Notes: a model not told the origin generated them from the sequence alone. A DNA stretch of 64,000 nt from Pseudomonas entomophila (GCF_018417595.1 NZ_CP070982.1:5569001-5633000); one strand, 5' to 3'; positions 38,589-48,147 are shown, numbered from the stretch's first letter. Program-made: numbers and translations.

Positions 38589-39194
38589 AAAACTACCTTT
38601 GTAAGGAGGTGGACTACACGAATGACTGCCGGCGCGCCGAGGGTGTAAGTGGGCGCTGCCGCATTCAGTGGTTTCCAGATGGCAATAAGCGGGCCAGGTG
38701 AAAACCACTTTCGTCTGAAATCTGTCAGCCGCCAATAACGACGCGGCTTGCAGGGCATTCTGCCAAGCTTTGACCGAAAGGCCACCAAAACCCCATGCCA
38801 AGTCCGGATTACTGAAATACCCACTTACAAACGCACCAAAGGTGCTCCCCGGTAACACCTGCGCACGATTGATGGGCACACGAAAGCGCAACCACCAGGC
38901 GCAACCTCCTCCCGAGACAATCATGAACAAAGCGCCACCCGGGCAAAAACGGCTTCCCAGACAGGGCCAAAGCTGGCACCATCGCGCCTTTTTTCATCAA
39001 GGCTCCGGCGCTGGGCAAAACGCCGTTGCGGACATCCTCGCGACAGTCCACTGCAACGATGCGACAAACTGTCCCACCAGCGACCTGAGCCCCCCGCGAC
39101 CCGGTTGGCCGCCGTTATGCCGCTATGCTAGCGTGGCGCTCGCCAGGAAGGCCGCCAACAGCTGGGAACGCACCCGAACACATGAGGACCGCAC
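38589..39194. promoter_or_regulatory. gabP to amino-acid ABC intergenic region
   Basis: A 606-bp gap holding the divergent promoters. An inverted repeat of 8-base arms (AGTGGTTT at 38667 and AAACCACT at 38702, 27-base spacer) lies in the gabP half. Several frames are open but show no family pattern or ribosome site, so I see no gene. Confidence 0.5.
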
Positions 39195-39968
39195 ATGGCC
39201 CAGGCCACGCCCGCGCTGGAAATCCGCAACCTGCACAAACGCTACGGCGAGCAGGAAATTCTCAAGGGCATTTCGCTGACCGCGCGCGACGGTGACGTGA
39301 TCTCCATCCTGGGGTCGTCCGGCTCCGGCAAGTCCACCCTGCTACGCTGCATCAACCTGCTCGAGAACCCGCATCAAGGCGAGATCCTCGTCGCCGGCGA
39401 GGCACTCAAGCTCAAGGCCCAGAAAAACGGTGACCTGGTCGCCGCCGACAACCGCCAGATCAACCGCCTGCGCAGCGAGATCGGCTTCGTCTTCCAGAAC
39501 TTCAACCTGTGGCCGCACATGTCGATCCTCGACAACATCATCGAGGCGCCACGCCGCGTGCTTGGCCAGAGCAAGTCTGAAGCCATCGAGCACGCCGAGG
39601 CGCTGCTGAACAAGGTCGGCATCTTCGACAAGCGCCACAGCTACCCCGCCCAGCTTTCCGGTGGCCAGCAGCAGCGCGCCGCCATCGCCCGCACCCTGGC
39701 CATGAAGCCCAAGGTCATCCTGTTCGACGAACCCACCTCGGCGCTCGATCCGGAAATGGTCCAGGAAGTGCTTAACGTCATCCGCGCATTGGCCGACGAA
39801 GGCCGTACCATGCTGCTGGTGACGCACGAGATGAACTTTGCCCGCCAGGTGTCCAGTGAAGTGGTGTTCCTGCACCAGGGCCTGGTCGAAGAGCAGGGAT
39901 CGCCGCAGCAGGTCTTCGAGAACCCGACCTCGGCGCGTTGCAAGCAATTCATGTCCAGCCACCGCTAA
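39195..39968 (+). CDS. Basic-amino-acid ABC transporter ATPase (HisP/AotP-like)
   Basis: A 257-aa ATPase. Walker A GSSGSGKS is near residues 39-46, the signature LSGGQQQRAAIARTL follows, and Walker B is VILFDEPTSALDP. The insertion EALKLKAQKNGDLVAADNRQ (within about 68-90) is characteristic of the HisP group for histidine, arginine, ornithine and lysine. First gene of a four-gene operon. Confidence 0.93.
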   Translation: MAQATPALEIRNLHKRYGEQEILKGISLTARDGDVISILGSSGSGKSTLLRCINLLENPHQGEILVAGEALKLKAQKNGDLVAADNRQINRLRSEIGFVFQNFNLWPHMSILDNIIEAPRRVLGQSKSEAIEHAEALLNKVGIFDKRHSYPAQLSGGQQQRAAIARTLAMKPKVILFDEPTSALDPEMVQEVLNVIRALADEGRTMLLVTHEMNFARQVSSEVVFLHQGLVEEQGSPQQVFENPTSARCKQFMSSHR

Positions 39969-39979
39969 CGGAGCAATAC

Positions 39980-40741
39980 ATGCAGACTTACAAGAAGTTC
40001 TTCCTGGCAGCTGCTGCCACGCTGGTGATGTCGGCCAACACAATGGCCGCGGAAAAACTGCGCATGGGTATCGAAGCTGCCTACCCACCGTTCAACAACA
40101 AGGATGCCAGCGGCCAGGTCGTCGGCTTCGACAAGGACATCGGCGACGCCCTGTGCGCCAAGATGAAGGTCGAGTGCGAAGTGGTCACCTCCGACTGGGA
40201 CGGCATCATCCCGGCCCTGAACGCCAAGAAGTTCGACTTCATCGTCTCGTCGCTGTCGATCACCGATGAGCGCAAGCAGGCGGTGGACTTCACCGACCCG
40301 TACTACTCGAACAAGCAACAGTTCATCGCACCGAAGAAGGTCGACTTCAAGACCGACCGCGCCTCGCTCAAGGGCAAGACCATCGGCACCCAGCGCGCCA
40401 CCCAGGCCGCGACCTGGCTGGATGACAACGGCGGCATGGACGGCGAGTTCAAGGTCAACCTGTATGATGGCCAGGAAAACGCCTACCTGGACCTGACCTC
40501 CGGCCGTGTCGACGCCATCCTGGCCGACAAGTACGCCAACTACGACTGGCTCAAGTCGAAGGCTGGCCAGGACTACGAGTTCAAGGGTGAGCCGGTCAAC
40601 GAAAGCGACAAGGTCGGTATTGCCGTGCGCAAGGGTGACAACGAGCTGCGCAACAAGCTCAATGCCGCACTGAAGGAAATCGTCGCCGACGGCACCTACA
40701 AGAAGATCAACGACAAGTACTTCCCGTTCAGCATCTATTGA
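39980..40741 (+). CDS. Basic-amino-acid-binding periplasmic protein (HisJ/ArgT/AotJ-like)
   Basis: A 253-aa lysine/arginine/ornithine-type binding protein with signal peptide (cleavage after TMAA, about residue 23). The SBP_bac_3 motif GFDKDIGDALCAKM is followed by WDGIIPALNAKKFDF and by the paired cysteines of the LAO group. Substrate likely arginine, ornithine or histidine. A 13-bp hairpin follows. Confidence 0.92.
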   Translation: MQTYKKFFLAAAATLVMSANTMAAEKLRMGIEAAYPPFNNKDASGQVVGFDKDIGDALCAKMKVECEVVTSDWDGIIPALNAKKFDFIVSSLSITDERKQAVDFTDPYYSNKQQFIAPKKVDFKTDRASLKGKTIGTQRATQAATWLDDNGGMDGEFKVNLYDGQENAYLDLTSGRVDAILADKYANYDWLKSKAGQDYEFKGEPVNESDKVGIAVRKGDNELRNKLNAALKEIVADGTYKKINDKYFPFSIY

Positions 40742-40749
40742 TTCGCCCC

Positions 40750-40780
40750 GACAGGCATCGCCGCCATGGCGATGCCTGTC
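40750..40780 (+). promoter_or_regulatory. Intercistronic hairpin after the binding-protein gene
   Basis: A perfect 13-bp stem (GACAGGCATCGCC / GGCGATGCCTGTC, 5-base loop GCCAT) without a T-run, between binding protein and permease. It probably gives more binding protein than permease. Confidence 0.75.
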
Positions 40781-40798
40781 CCTTGAACAAACTTACCC

Positions 40799-41491
40799 AT
40801 GAATATCGACCTGCACGGCTTCGGTCCGGCCATGATGGCCGGCACCCTGATGACGGTAAAACTGGCGCTCTGCGCCCTGCTGCTGGGGCTGGTCCTGGGC
40901 CTGCTCGGCGCCCTGGCCAAGACTTCTTCGGTCAAGCCGCTGCAATGGCTTGGCGGCACCTATTCGACACTGGTGCGCGGTGTACCCGAACTGCTCTGGG
41001 TGCTGCTCATCTATTTCGGCACCGTCGGGCTGATGAACAGCCTCGGCGCGCTGTTCAACATGCCGGGCCTGGAACTCAGCGCCTTCGCCGCCGGCGTGAT
41101 CGCCCTCGGCCTGTGCTTCGGCGCCTACGCCACGGAAGTGTTCCGCGGCGCGATCCTGGCCATCCCCAAGGGCCACCGTGAAGCGGGCCTGGCCCTCGGC
41201 TTGTCGAAAGGCCGCATCCTCTCGCGGATCATCCTGCCGCAGATGTGGCGCATCGCCCTGCCGGGCCTGGGCAACCTGTTCATGATCCTGATGAAAGACA
41301 CCGCGCTGGTCTCGGTGATCGGCCTGGAAGAGATCATGCGCCACGCGCAGATCGGCGTGACCGTGACCAAGGAGCCGTTCACCTTCTACGCGGTCGCCGC
41401 GTGCATCTACCTGGGCCTGACCGTCATCGCCATGACGGGCATGCACTTCCTGGAAAAGCGCGCCGCTCGCGGCTTCATGAGGGCCGAATAA
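40799..41491 (+). CDS. Amino-acid ABC transporter permease (HisQ-like)
   Basis: A 230-aa inner-membrane permease with five helices and an EAA loop (EAGLALGLSKGRILSRIILP, near residues 124-143). It pairs with the next gene to form the HisQM-type channel. Confidence 0.92.
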   Translation: MNIDLHGFGPAMMAGTLMTVKLALCALLLGLVLGLLGALAKTSSVKPLQWLGGTYSTLVRGVPELLWVLLIYFGTVGLMNSLGALFNMPGLELSAFAAGVIALGLCFGAYATEVFRGAILAIPKGHREAGLALGLSKGRILSRIILPQMWRIALPGLGNLFMILMKDTALVSVIGLEEIMRHAQIGVTVTKEPFTFYAVAACIYLGLTVIAMTGMHFLEKRAARGFMRAE

Positions 41492-42181
41492 ATGAACTGG
41501 GAAGTCATCATCAAGTGGCTGCCACGCCTGGCCCAGGGTGCGACGCTGACCCTGGAGCTGGTGGCCATCGCGGTCATCGCCGGGCTGATCCTGGCCATTC
41601 CGCTGGGCATCGCCCGCTCGTCGCGCCACTGGTACGTGCGCGCCCTGCCCTACGGCTACATCTTCTTCTTCCGCGGCACCCCGCTGCTGGTGCAGCTGTT
41701 CCTGGTCTACTACGGGCTGGCCCAGTTCGACCTGGTGCGCGACAGCTCACTGTGGCCGTACCTGCGCGATCCGTTCTGGTGCACGGTGCTGACCATGACC
41801 CTGCACACCGCCGCCTACATCGCCGAAATCCTGCGCGGCGCGCTGCAGGCGATCCCCAGGGGCGAGATCGAAGCCGCCCGGGCGCTGGGCATGTCCCGCG
41901 GCAAGGCGCTGTTCTACATCATGCTGCCGCGCGCCGCGCGCATCGGCCTGCCAGCCTACAGCAACGAAGTGATCCTGATGCTCAAGGCCAGCGCCCTGGC
42001 CAGTACCGTGACGCTGCTGGAACTGACCGGCATGGCGCGGACCATCATTGCCCGGACCTACCTGCCGGTGGAGATCTTCTTTGCCGCCGGGGTGTTCTAC
42101 CTGCTGATCTCGTTCTTCCTGGTGCAGGGCTTCAAGCTGCTGGAGCGCTGGCTGCGCGTGGACGCCAGCCAGGGGCGTTGA
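41492..42181 (+). CDS. Amino-acid ABC transporter permease (HisM-like)
   Basis: A 229-aa permease with an EAA loop (EAARALGMSRGKALFYIMLP). Its ATG directly follows the stop of the preceding permease gene. Last gene of the operon. Confidence 0.92.
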   Translation: MNWEVIIKWLPRLAQGATLTLELVAIAVIAGLILAIPLGIARSSRHWYVRALPYGYIFFFRGTPLLVQLFLVYYGLAQFDLVRDSSLWPYLRDPFWCTVLTMTLHTAAYIAEILRGALQAIPRGEIEAARALGMSRGKALFYIMLPRAARIGLPAYSNEVILMLKASALASTVTLLELTGMARTIIARTYLPVEIFFAAGVFYLLISFFLVQGFKLLERWLRVDASQGR

Positions 42182-42221
42182 GCCTGTGACGATCGCGCAC
42201 CATCGCCAGGTGTTGCGCGGT

Positions 42222-42268
42222 CCCTGTAGGAGCGGCCTTGTGCCGCGATGGGGCGCGAAGCGGCCCCT
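42222..42268. repeat. REP element
   Basis: CTGTAGGAGCGGCCTTGTG-type copy followed by a GGGGCGCGAAGCGGCCCC hairpin, after the ABC operon. Confidence 0.65.
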
Positions 42269-42291
42269 ATCGACAGCGCCCCGGTGCTTGA

Positions 42292-43527
42292 ATGAACACG
42301 ACGCCCTATCTGCAAAACGACCAACTCCAAGAGCGCTTCCAGGCCCTCGACCACTTCCTCGTTGAGCATCAGCACCTGTGGCGCCCCCGCCCCTTCACTC
42401 ACGTGCGAATAGGCTGGGAAACCGAGCACCCCGAACTGTCCCACTGGCTGCGCCAACGCACCCTGGAACAAGCCGAAGCCGCCCAGCAACACCCCGAGCA
42501 CCTCTGCGCCCCGGCACCCTTTGCGCAGCTGGCCGAGCGGGCACAGCACCTGTCCGAGGTGGGCGAACTGCCCGACGCCGGCCTGCACCCCGCCGGCCAC
42601 CGCCTCGACGTCAACGTCCCCGGCCGCAAGTGGCAACAGATCGAAGCCTTCGCCAGCCGCCTGACGTTCGCGCAGCCCGCGCACCACTGGCTCGACTGGT
42701 GCTCCGGCAAAGGCCACCTGGGCCGCCGCTTGCTGCAGCCCGGCCAACAACTGACCTGCCTGGAGTACGACGTCGACCTGGTCGACGCCGGCCAGGCCCT
42801 GAGCGACCATCACCACCTGCCCGCCACTCATGTGCACCAGGACGTCATGGCTGCCGACAGTATCCAGCACCTTGATGGCGGCAAAAGCGCAGTCGCCCTG
42901 CACGCCTGCGGCGACCTGCACGTGCGCCTGTTGCGAGCGGCCAGCCAACAGGGGTGCCAGCAGATCGCAGTGGCCCCCTGCTGCTACAACCGCATCCAGG
43001 GCAAGCATTACCATGCAATGTCAGCAGCCGCGCAGGCCTCGACCCTGGCTCTGACTCAGGAAGACCTGGGCCTGCCGCTAAGCGAGGCGGTGACGTCCAG
43101 CCTCAGGACACGCCGCCAGCGCGACACCTCCATGGCCCGCCGCCTGGGCTTCGACTTGCTGCAACGCCAGCAACGCGGCGTGGACGACTACCTGCCGACC
43201 CCCTCGCTACCCGTCAGCTGGCTGGCAAAGCCCTTCGAGCAGTACTGCCGCGACCTGGCCGACCTCAAGCAGGTGGCGCTGAGTGGAGATCCCGATTGGA
43301 CCAGCCTGGAGGCGATGGGCTGGCAGCGCCTGGCCCAGGTGCGCAACCTCGAGCTGGTGCGCAACCTGTTCCGACGACCGTTGGAGATGTGGCTGGTGCT
43401 CGATCGCGCACTGTTCCTGCGCGAGCAAGGCTACGCAGTACGCGTCGGCGTGTTCTGCGACTACCCCCTCACGCCACGCAATCTGTTGTTGCTGGCCGAG
43501 CGCGACGGATCGCCGCAGGAGGCTTGA
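42292..43527 (+). CDS. SAM-dependent methyltransferase-like protein
   Basis: A 411-aa cytoplasmic protein. The SAM site is in LDWCSGKGHLGRRLL (near residue 138), followed by VALHACGDLHVRLL and VAPCCYNRIQGKHYHAM, the pattern of the Methyltransf_32 / GSTCD-type group in which the Cys pair is conserved. The N-terminal third has no family I know. The substrate is unknown; RNA is possible. A perfect TTATCCACA lies inverted at 43533-43541, just after the stop. Region 43528-43762 holds no gene. Confidence 0.8.
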   Translation: MNTTPYLQNDQLQERFQALDHFLVEHQHLWRPRPFTHVRIGWETEHPELSHWLRQRTLEQAEAAQQHPEHLCAPAPFAQLAERAQHLSEVGELPDAGLHPAGHRLDVNVPGRKWQQIEAFASRLTFAQPAHHWLDWCSGKGHLGRRLLQPGQQLTCLEYDVDLVDAGQALSDHHHLPATHVHQDVMAADSIQHLDGGKSAVALHACGDLHVRLLRAASQQGCQQIAVAPCCYNRIQGKHYHAMSAAAQASTLALTQEDLGLPLSEAVTSSLRTRRQRDTSMARRLGFDLLQRQQRGVDDYLPTPSLPVSWLAKPFEQYCRDLADLKQVALSGDPDWTSLEAMGWQRLAQVRNLELVRNLFRRPLEMWLVLDRALFLREQGYAVRVGVFCDYPLTPRNLLLLAERDGSPQEA

Positions 43528-43762
43528 CAACCTGTGGATAAGTCTGTGAACAAGCTTGTGATGAAAATCGGCTGGTCTTGGAGAAAAGCGCTATTTGCGC
43601 CGCGTTGCTTATTCCACTGAAACCGTGAAAGCCAGAAAAAACAGGCCTTTGCGCAAAGACAGGTGGTAGCGTCGGCCGGCATGCCTTTTGTGCAAGGCGC
43701 AAATGCTCCTTGTGCATAAGCATTCCAGCCAAACGCTCTAACCACCCTCGAACGAGGGGATT

Positions 43763-44080
43763 TCAGGCCAGTTTCAGCAGGCTCATGCCCACCAGCAGCA
43801 GCACCAGCCCCAGCCAGCCGCGACCGGCCAGGCGCTGGCCGAACAAGGCCCAACCCATGGCCACGGTGGCGAGGATGCCGAAGCCACCCCAGATGGCATA
43901 GGCCAGCGACAATTCGATGTCCTGCACCGCCTGGGCCAGCGCGGTGAAGGCCGCCAGCACGCAGAGGATCGAGGCCACGCCCAGGCCCTTGCGGCGGAAG
44001 CCGTCGGAGTACTTGAGCAACAGGTTGGCCAGCACTTCCAGCGCGATGGCCAGGCCCAGCCAGGCGAACGGGATCAACAT
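43763..44080 (-). CDS. mdtI: SMR-family exporter subunit MdtI
   Basis: A 105-aa protein with four membrane helices. The sequence agrees strongly with spermidine-exporter subunit MdtI ([19 protein letters not shown], then [13 protein letters not shown] and [12 protein letters not shown]). The helix-1 Glu (LEVLAN) needed for transport is kept. It overlaps mdtJ by 7 bases; the two form a heterodimer. Confidence 0.88.
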   Translation of the reverse strand: MLIPFAWLGLAIALEVLANLLLKYSDGFRRKGLGVASILCVLAAFTALAQAVQDIELSLAYAIWGGFGILATVAMGWALFGQRLAGRGWLGLVLLLVGMSLLKLA

Positions 44081-44433
44081 GGCAGCGCCTCCCCTTCACG
44101 ATCGACAGCCTTTGACCGGGTACCCGCCTTTACCAGCAGGATACCGGCGATCATCACCGCCAGGCCCAGGGCCTTGGTCCAACCCAGGCTTTCACCCAGC
44201 CACAGCACGCTGATCAGGGTGATCAACACGATGCCGAACCCCTCCCACAGCGCGTAAGCGACGCCCACCGGCACCCGCTTGACCGCCAGGGCCAAGAAGA
44301 AATACGACAGACAGATCATGACGTACATGACCACATGCCCCATCACGGGGAAATGAGTGGCGGCGAGTTTCATCGACGCCGTGCCGATCACCTCGAAGGT
44401 GATGGCGACGATCAGATAGATCCAGGAACGCAT
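44074..44433 (-). CDS. mdtJ: SMR-family exporter subunit MdtJ
   Basis: A 119-aa four-helix membrane protein, partner of MdtI. Helix 1 has the transport Glu in [12 protein letters not shown], and helix 3 has [11 protein letters not shown], the MdtJ variant of the SMR motif. Spermidine export is inferred from the family. A dyad TGTTCA-N6-TGAACA lies upstream at 44591. Confidence 0.88.
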   Translation of the reverse strand: MRSWIYLIVAITFEVIGTASMKLAATHFPVMGHVVMYVMICLSYFFLALAVKRVPVGVAYALWEGFGIVLITLISVLWLGESLGWTKALGLAVMIAGILLVKAGTRSKAVDREGEALPC

Positions 44434-44916
44434 GGTGCCCTCCCATGGGCGACAGCAGCCGGGCGCGCAGTCATCGGCGCCGGAAAAAGACGTTTAAGGC
44501 TGAAGAGGGAGGGAGGAACTAGAGGTCGCCGGTCCAGTGACGTTCACGGGAAACCAGGCGGGAGGTGGAGAGGAGCTTGAAAGCTTTACTGTTCAACATA
44601 ATGAACACAAGATTAGCTGAGCTGATCGAATAAGTCAAAACGATAGACTCAGACTAATTATTTGTCGCGAGCAATCGTCCACAAACAGTGAAAACCCCTT
44701 AAAGCCTGCTGAAAGCTTCGTAAATTATATTATCCAGCCCAAACCCCGCCCCTGTAGGAGCCAGCCTTGCAGGCAAAAAGGCCGCCGCAAACCCCACAAG
44801 GCGCCACCTCCCCTGCGGCAAAGTGTCACCATCAGCACAATCATCCAATTAATTATTGTATTACGATAATTATTCAAGAATAATCCGCCCCGTTCATCAC
44901 TGTACGGAGGCACCCC
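44434..44916. promoter_or_regulatory. mdtJ to DUF2975 divergent region with two dyads
   Basis: A 483-bp AT-rich gap. TGTTCA-ACATAA-TGAACA (44591-44608) is a candidate operator for mdtJI. A lone REP arm lies at 44751-44780. Next to the DUF2975 start are two linked palindromes, TAATTAT-N9-ATAATTA (44850-44872) and ATTATTC-AA-GAATAAT (44869-44884), suited to binding by the XRE regulator encoded downstream. No gene is seen. Confidence 0.6.
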
Positions 44917-45495
44917 ATGAACAGTAGATCCGTGGCCTATGCGCGTTCGCGCCTACGCACCATTGGCGCATTCGCCGCCTTTCTCGCCTGGACGACCGCT
45001 GCGGTAGAACTGCTCGGCACCCCCATGCTATGGCTGTTCGACTTCCCCGAAGTGCAGTCCGCCTACCTGCAGGCCCACGGCGACCAGATGCCCCTGCTGC
45101 TGGCGCCCGACTTCCAGCCCTCGCCCCTGGCCATCGGCCTGGTCCTGACACTGGACATGATCCCCACCAGCATCTCGGCCGTGGCCTTGGGCATGACCGG
45201 CCTGTTCTTCCACCGGCTGTCCAAGGGCCAGACGTGGACCAACGCCAACATCAAGCTGCTGTGGTGGGTCGGCCTGCTGTGCATTGGCATGCCACTGCTG
45301 TGGCCGGTGATCGACACCTTCCAGGGCCTGGCCCTGGCCATCGACCTGCCTGCCGGGGAAAGGAGCTTCAGCGTCTCGATCGGTGTATCATCGCTGGCTG
45401 TCTACGAGATCATGAAAGGCATCCTGCTGTGTGCCTTCTCGCTGCTCATGCGTGACGCCAAGACCATCAGCGATGAACACAACTGTTATGTCTAA
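44917..45495 (+). CDS. DUF2975 membrane protein
   Basis: A 192-aa protein with four predicted membrane helices (about 15-35, 65-90, 105-125 and 155-175), the DUF2975 layout. It is followed after 9 bases by a small XRE regulator, the usual partner of this family. Function unknown; such pairs are often thought to sense membrane stress. Confidence 0.82.
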   Translation: MNSRSVAYARSRLRTIGAFAAFLAWTTAAVELLGTPMLWLFDFPEVQSAYLQAHGDQMPLLLAPDFQPSPLAIGLVLTLDMIPTSISAVALGMTGLFFHRLSKGQTWTNANIKLLWWVGLLCIGMPLLWPVIDTFQGLALAIDLPAGERSFSVSIGVSSLAVYEIMKGILLCAFSLLMRDAKTISDEHNCYV

Positions 45496-45504
45496 CCGCT
45501 CCCT

Positions 45505-45711
45505 ATGCCGATAATCATCCGCCTCGACGTCGTCATGGCCCGGAACAAGATGCGTTCCAAGGACCTGGCGGAAATCATCGGTATCACGGAAGCGAACCTG
45601 TCGCTGCTGAAGAACGGCAAGATCAAGGGTTTCAAGATCGAGACCCTGGAGAAGCTGTGTCGCGCACTGAACTGCCAACCGGGCGACCTGCTGGAGTTCA
45701 GCGACGAATGA
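45505..45711 (+). CDS. Small XRE/Cro-type regulator (YozG-like)
   Basis: A 68-aa protein that is nearly all helix-turn-helix (LAEIIGITEANLSLLKNGKIK), ending with CQPGDLLEF, as in the HTH_26 group. Likely controls its own operon through the palindromes at 44850-44884. Confidence 0.88.
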   Translation: MPIIIRLDVVMARNKMRSKDLAEIIGITEANLSLLKNGKIKGFKIETLEKLCRALNCQPGDLLEFSDE

Positions 45712-45729
45712 TCAAGGACTGCACCCCGA

Positions 45730-46110
45730 ATGGCATTTTCCCGCAAGGGCCTCGCGGCCCTGCTACTGGCCTGCCTGCCGCTGGCCGGCTGTGGCCCGAG
45801 CTACAGCTATAGATACTCGCCACCGCCCAGCGCGCATGGCATGAACTGCATCAACAGCTGCTCCGCGCAGCGCAACCACTGCCAGCAGATGGCGCGGTTG
45901 CAGGAAAACAGCGAACGCGCGCTGTACCAGGCCGAGATGAGGGCCTACCAGTACTGCCAGAACGGCAAGAGCAAGAAGGAAGCGCGTCACAGTTGCTACC
46001 ACCCGAGCTACCCCTTCTCGACGGGGAGCAGCTACAGTTGCGGCAACGACTACGATTCCTGCTACATGGCCTGCGGCGGCACCATCCAGCGCATTTTGAA
46101 CAAAGACTGA
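45730..46110 (+). CDS. Cysteine-rich small lipoprotein
   Basis: A 126-aa protein with signal peptide and lipobox LAGC (Cys21). Eight to ten further cysteines (NCINSCSAQRNHC, then YQYC, HSCY, YSCGNDYDSCYMAC) suggest disulfides in the periplasm. Function unknown. Confidence 0.75.
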   Translation: MAFSRKGLAALLLACLPLAGCGPSYSYRYSPPPSAHGMNCINSCSAQRNHCQQMARLQENSERALYQAEMRAYQYCQNGKSKKEARHSCYHPSYPFSTGSSYSCGNDYDSCYMACGGTIQRILNKD

Positions 46111-46131
46111 TCCCGGAACGGACTCGAACAC

Positions 46132-46383
46132 GTGAAACACGCCAAGCCCTTCGCCCTGCTGACCCTCGCCCTGGCCATGACCGGCTGCGCCGGCAACACC
46201 GCCAGCAGCCAACCCGCCCCGCTCGACTGGAACATGCCCGGCATGCAGCTCGGCGGCGACCGCGGCCTGCCGCTGCACAACGTCGACGGCAGCTGCCGCA
46301 AGCGCGGCTGTGACAACGGCAAGCTGTTCTTCAACCCAGGCAAGCCTGAGCCGAGCATCAACAGCATCCACCGTGGCTGGTAG
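46132..46383 (+). CDS. Small lipoprotein, GTG start
   Basis: An 83-aa protein with lipobox MTGC (Cys19) and two cysteines CRKRGC. It follows the preceding lipoprotein by 21 bases. GTG at 46132 is the only start giving a full signal peptide. Function unknown. Confidence 0.72.
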   Translation: MKHAKPFALLTLALAMTGCAGNTASSQPAPLDWNMPGMQLGGDRGLPLHNVDGSCRKRGCDNGKLFFNPGKPEPSINSIHRGW

Positions 46384-46442
46384 GAAAATTCTCCTTTCGC
46401 CTCGGTGACTTAGGGGTTTTAGCGATGAATGCAACGAAGTGG

Positions 46443-46470
46443 TTTACAGCCGCGATTCCATCGCTATAAT
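46443..46470 (+). promoter_or_regulatory. Promoter of tRNA-Thr
   Basis: TTTACA (46443-46448) and TATAAT (46465-46470), 16-base spacing, ending 11 bases before the tRNA. Confidence 0.85.
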
Positions 46471-46481
46471 GACGCCCCTGT

Positions 46482-46557
<76 letters not shown>

Positions 46558-46600
46558 TTCAAGGTTCCATAGAAAGCTTTCAAAATCTCTGGACCCCCCG

Positions 46601-46628
46601 AAAAACCCGCCTTCTGGCGGGTTTTTTC
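46601..46628 (+). terminator. Island-borne terminator after tRNA-Thr
   Basis: AAAAACCCGCC-TTCT-GGCGGGTTTTTT. It replaces the native terminator, which now lies at 53683-53705. Confidence 0.9.
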
Positions 46629-46720
46629 GTTTTGGCGTTCCGTCGGATTCCGAGGGTGGCCAGCGCTAATAAGGGTAGTTTTAAGGATAGAGGTCCGTTT
46701 CGATATCGGAGACTACCCTT

Positions 46721-48040
46721 ATGGCACGCACCACTGCCCCGCTTACAGACACCACCTGTCGCACGGCAAAGCCCAGAGAGCGCGAGTACAAGCTCTTCGA
46801 CGGCGACGGTCTTTACCTGCTTGTGCAACCCAACGGCCGCAAGGGCTGGCGGCTCAGGTACGTGAAACCCGATGGCCGCGAAGGCCTGACCGCCCTCGGC
46901 AGCTATCCGGTGGTTGGGTTGGGCGACGCACGCCGCAAGCGCTTCGAGATCAAGCAGCAGCTCGCCAGCGGCATAGATCCCATCCAGTACAAGCAACAAA
47001 CCAAGACCCAGGCCGTGATCAACGGCCGCACCTTCGAAAGCGTTGCGCTCGAGTGGCACGCGAGCATGGTGCCGAAGTGGGCGCCCGGCCACGCCAAGAC
47101 AGTGCTCAGCCGTTTGAAGACTCACGTATTCCCTTTGATCGGTGCCAGAGCAATCGTTGAGTTGGACACCCACGACCTCATGCAGCCACTGGAAGCCGTG
47201 ACGAAGCGCGGCACCATCGACGTGGCGCTCAGGATCAAGAACTACCTGCAAAGCATCATGCGCGAAGCCAAACGGCTGCGGCTGATCACAGCGAACCCAG
47301 CTCACGATCTCGATGGCTCGATCAAGACACCACGGGTAACTCACCGACCCGCACTACCCCTATCGCGGCTCCCAGAGCTATTGGCATGCATCGAGGACTA
47401 CAGAGGTCGCCCGCTCACGCGCCTCACGGTGATGCTGTCGTTGCATGTATTCGTACGCTCCAGCGAACTGCGCTTCGCCCGCTGGAACGAGTTCGACCTC
47501 AAGCGCGGAATCTGGGAGATCCCCGACACCCGCCCGGCGCTGGACGGAGTGCCCTTCTCCACAAGGGGTACGAAGATGGCCGGTGACATCCACGTTGTAC
47601 CCTTATCGCCACAGGCTGTGGCCTTGCTTGAGCAGATCCACACGATCACCGGCAAGTTCGACCTGGCGTTCGCGGGGGATGCCAAGCCATGGAAACCGAT
47701 GTCCGAGAACACGGTGAACGCCGCGCTAAGGACGATGGGCTATGACACCAAGGTGGATATCTGCGGCCACGGGTTCCGAGCCATGGCATGCAGTGCGCTG
47801 GTCGAGTCCGGGCTGTGGTCGGAGACGGCTATCGAGCGGCAGATGAGCCACAAGGAACGCAACAACGTACGGGCCGCGTATACCCACAAGGCCGAGTTCC
47901 TCGAAGAGCGCCGGATGATCATGACCTGGTGGAGCCGGTTTCTGGAGGCGAACCGCGAGGACCATGTGACGCCGCACGAGTTTGCCAAACAGACGGGCGA
48001 GAACGTCACGCGCCTTCGCAGTGCCAAGAGGACCGAGTAA
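46721..48040 (+). CDS. P4-type tyrosine integrase
   Basis: A 439-aa integrase. The N-terminal arm-binding DUF4102 domain (about 1-90; KLFDGDGLYLLVQPNGRKGW) is followed by a core-binding region and a catalytic domain with Arg in VRSSELRFARW, His-x-x-Arg in HGFRAMA, His in MSHKERN and Tyr in AAYTHKAE. It lies 160 bases from the tRNA and probably catalysed insertion at it. It appears intact. Confidence 0.95.
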   Translation: MARTTAPLTDTTCRTAKPREREYKLFDGDGLYLLVQPNGRKGWRLRYVKPDGREGLTALGSYPVVGLGDARRKRFEIKQQLASGIDPIQYKQQTKTQAVINGRTFESVALEWHASMVPKWAPGHAKTVLSRLKTHVFPLIGARAIVELDTHDLMQPLEAVTKRGTIDVALRIKNYLQSIMREAKRLRLITANPAHDLDGSIKTPRVTHRPALPLSRLPELLACIEDYRGRPLTRLTVMLSLHVFVRSSELRFARWNEFDLKRGIWEIPDTRPALDGVPFSTRGTKMAGDIHVVPLSPQAVALLEQIHTITGKFDLAFAGDAKPWKPMSENTVNAALRTMGYDTKVDICGHGFRAMACSALVESGLWSETAIERQMSHKERNNVRAAYTHKAEFLEERRMIMTWWSRFLEANREDHVTPHEFAKQTGENVTRLRSAKRTE

Positions 48041-48108
48041 CCCGCCGCACCACCATCTCAAACTCGCTGTGAAGTTACCCACAGCACCGTATGAAGCTCC
48101 CCGCGGGT

Positions 48109-48147
48109 CCTTTCAAACGGGGCTGCAAAGCCGCCCCGTTTGAAAGG
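48109..48147. terminator. 15-bp-arm hairpin after the integrase
   Basis: CCTTTCAAACGGGGC and GCCCCGTTTGAAAGG pair around a short loop, 70 bases after the integrase stop. Probably ends its message. Confidence 0.75.

Noticed and set aside
44434..44620. Guanidine-II (mini-ykkC) riboswitch before mdtJI
   Set aside because: SMR genes can have one, and a GTGA-ACG-TCAC stem exists near 44535, but the tandem ACGR loops required are not there; the MdtIJ type points to polyamine export.
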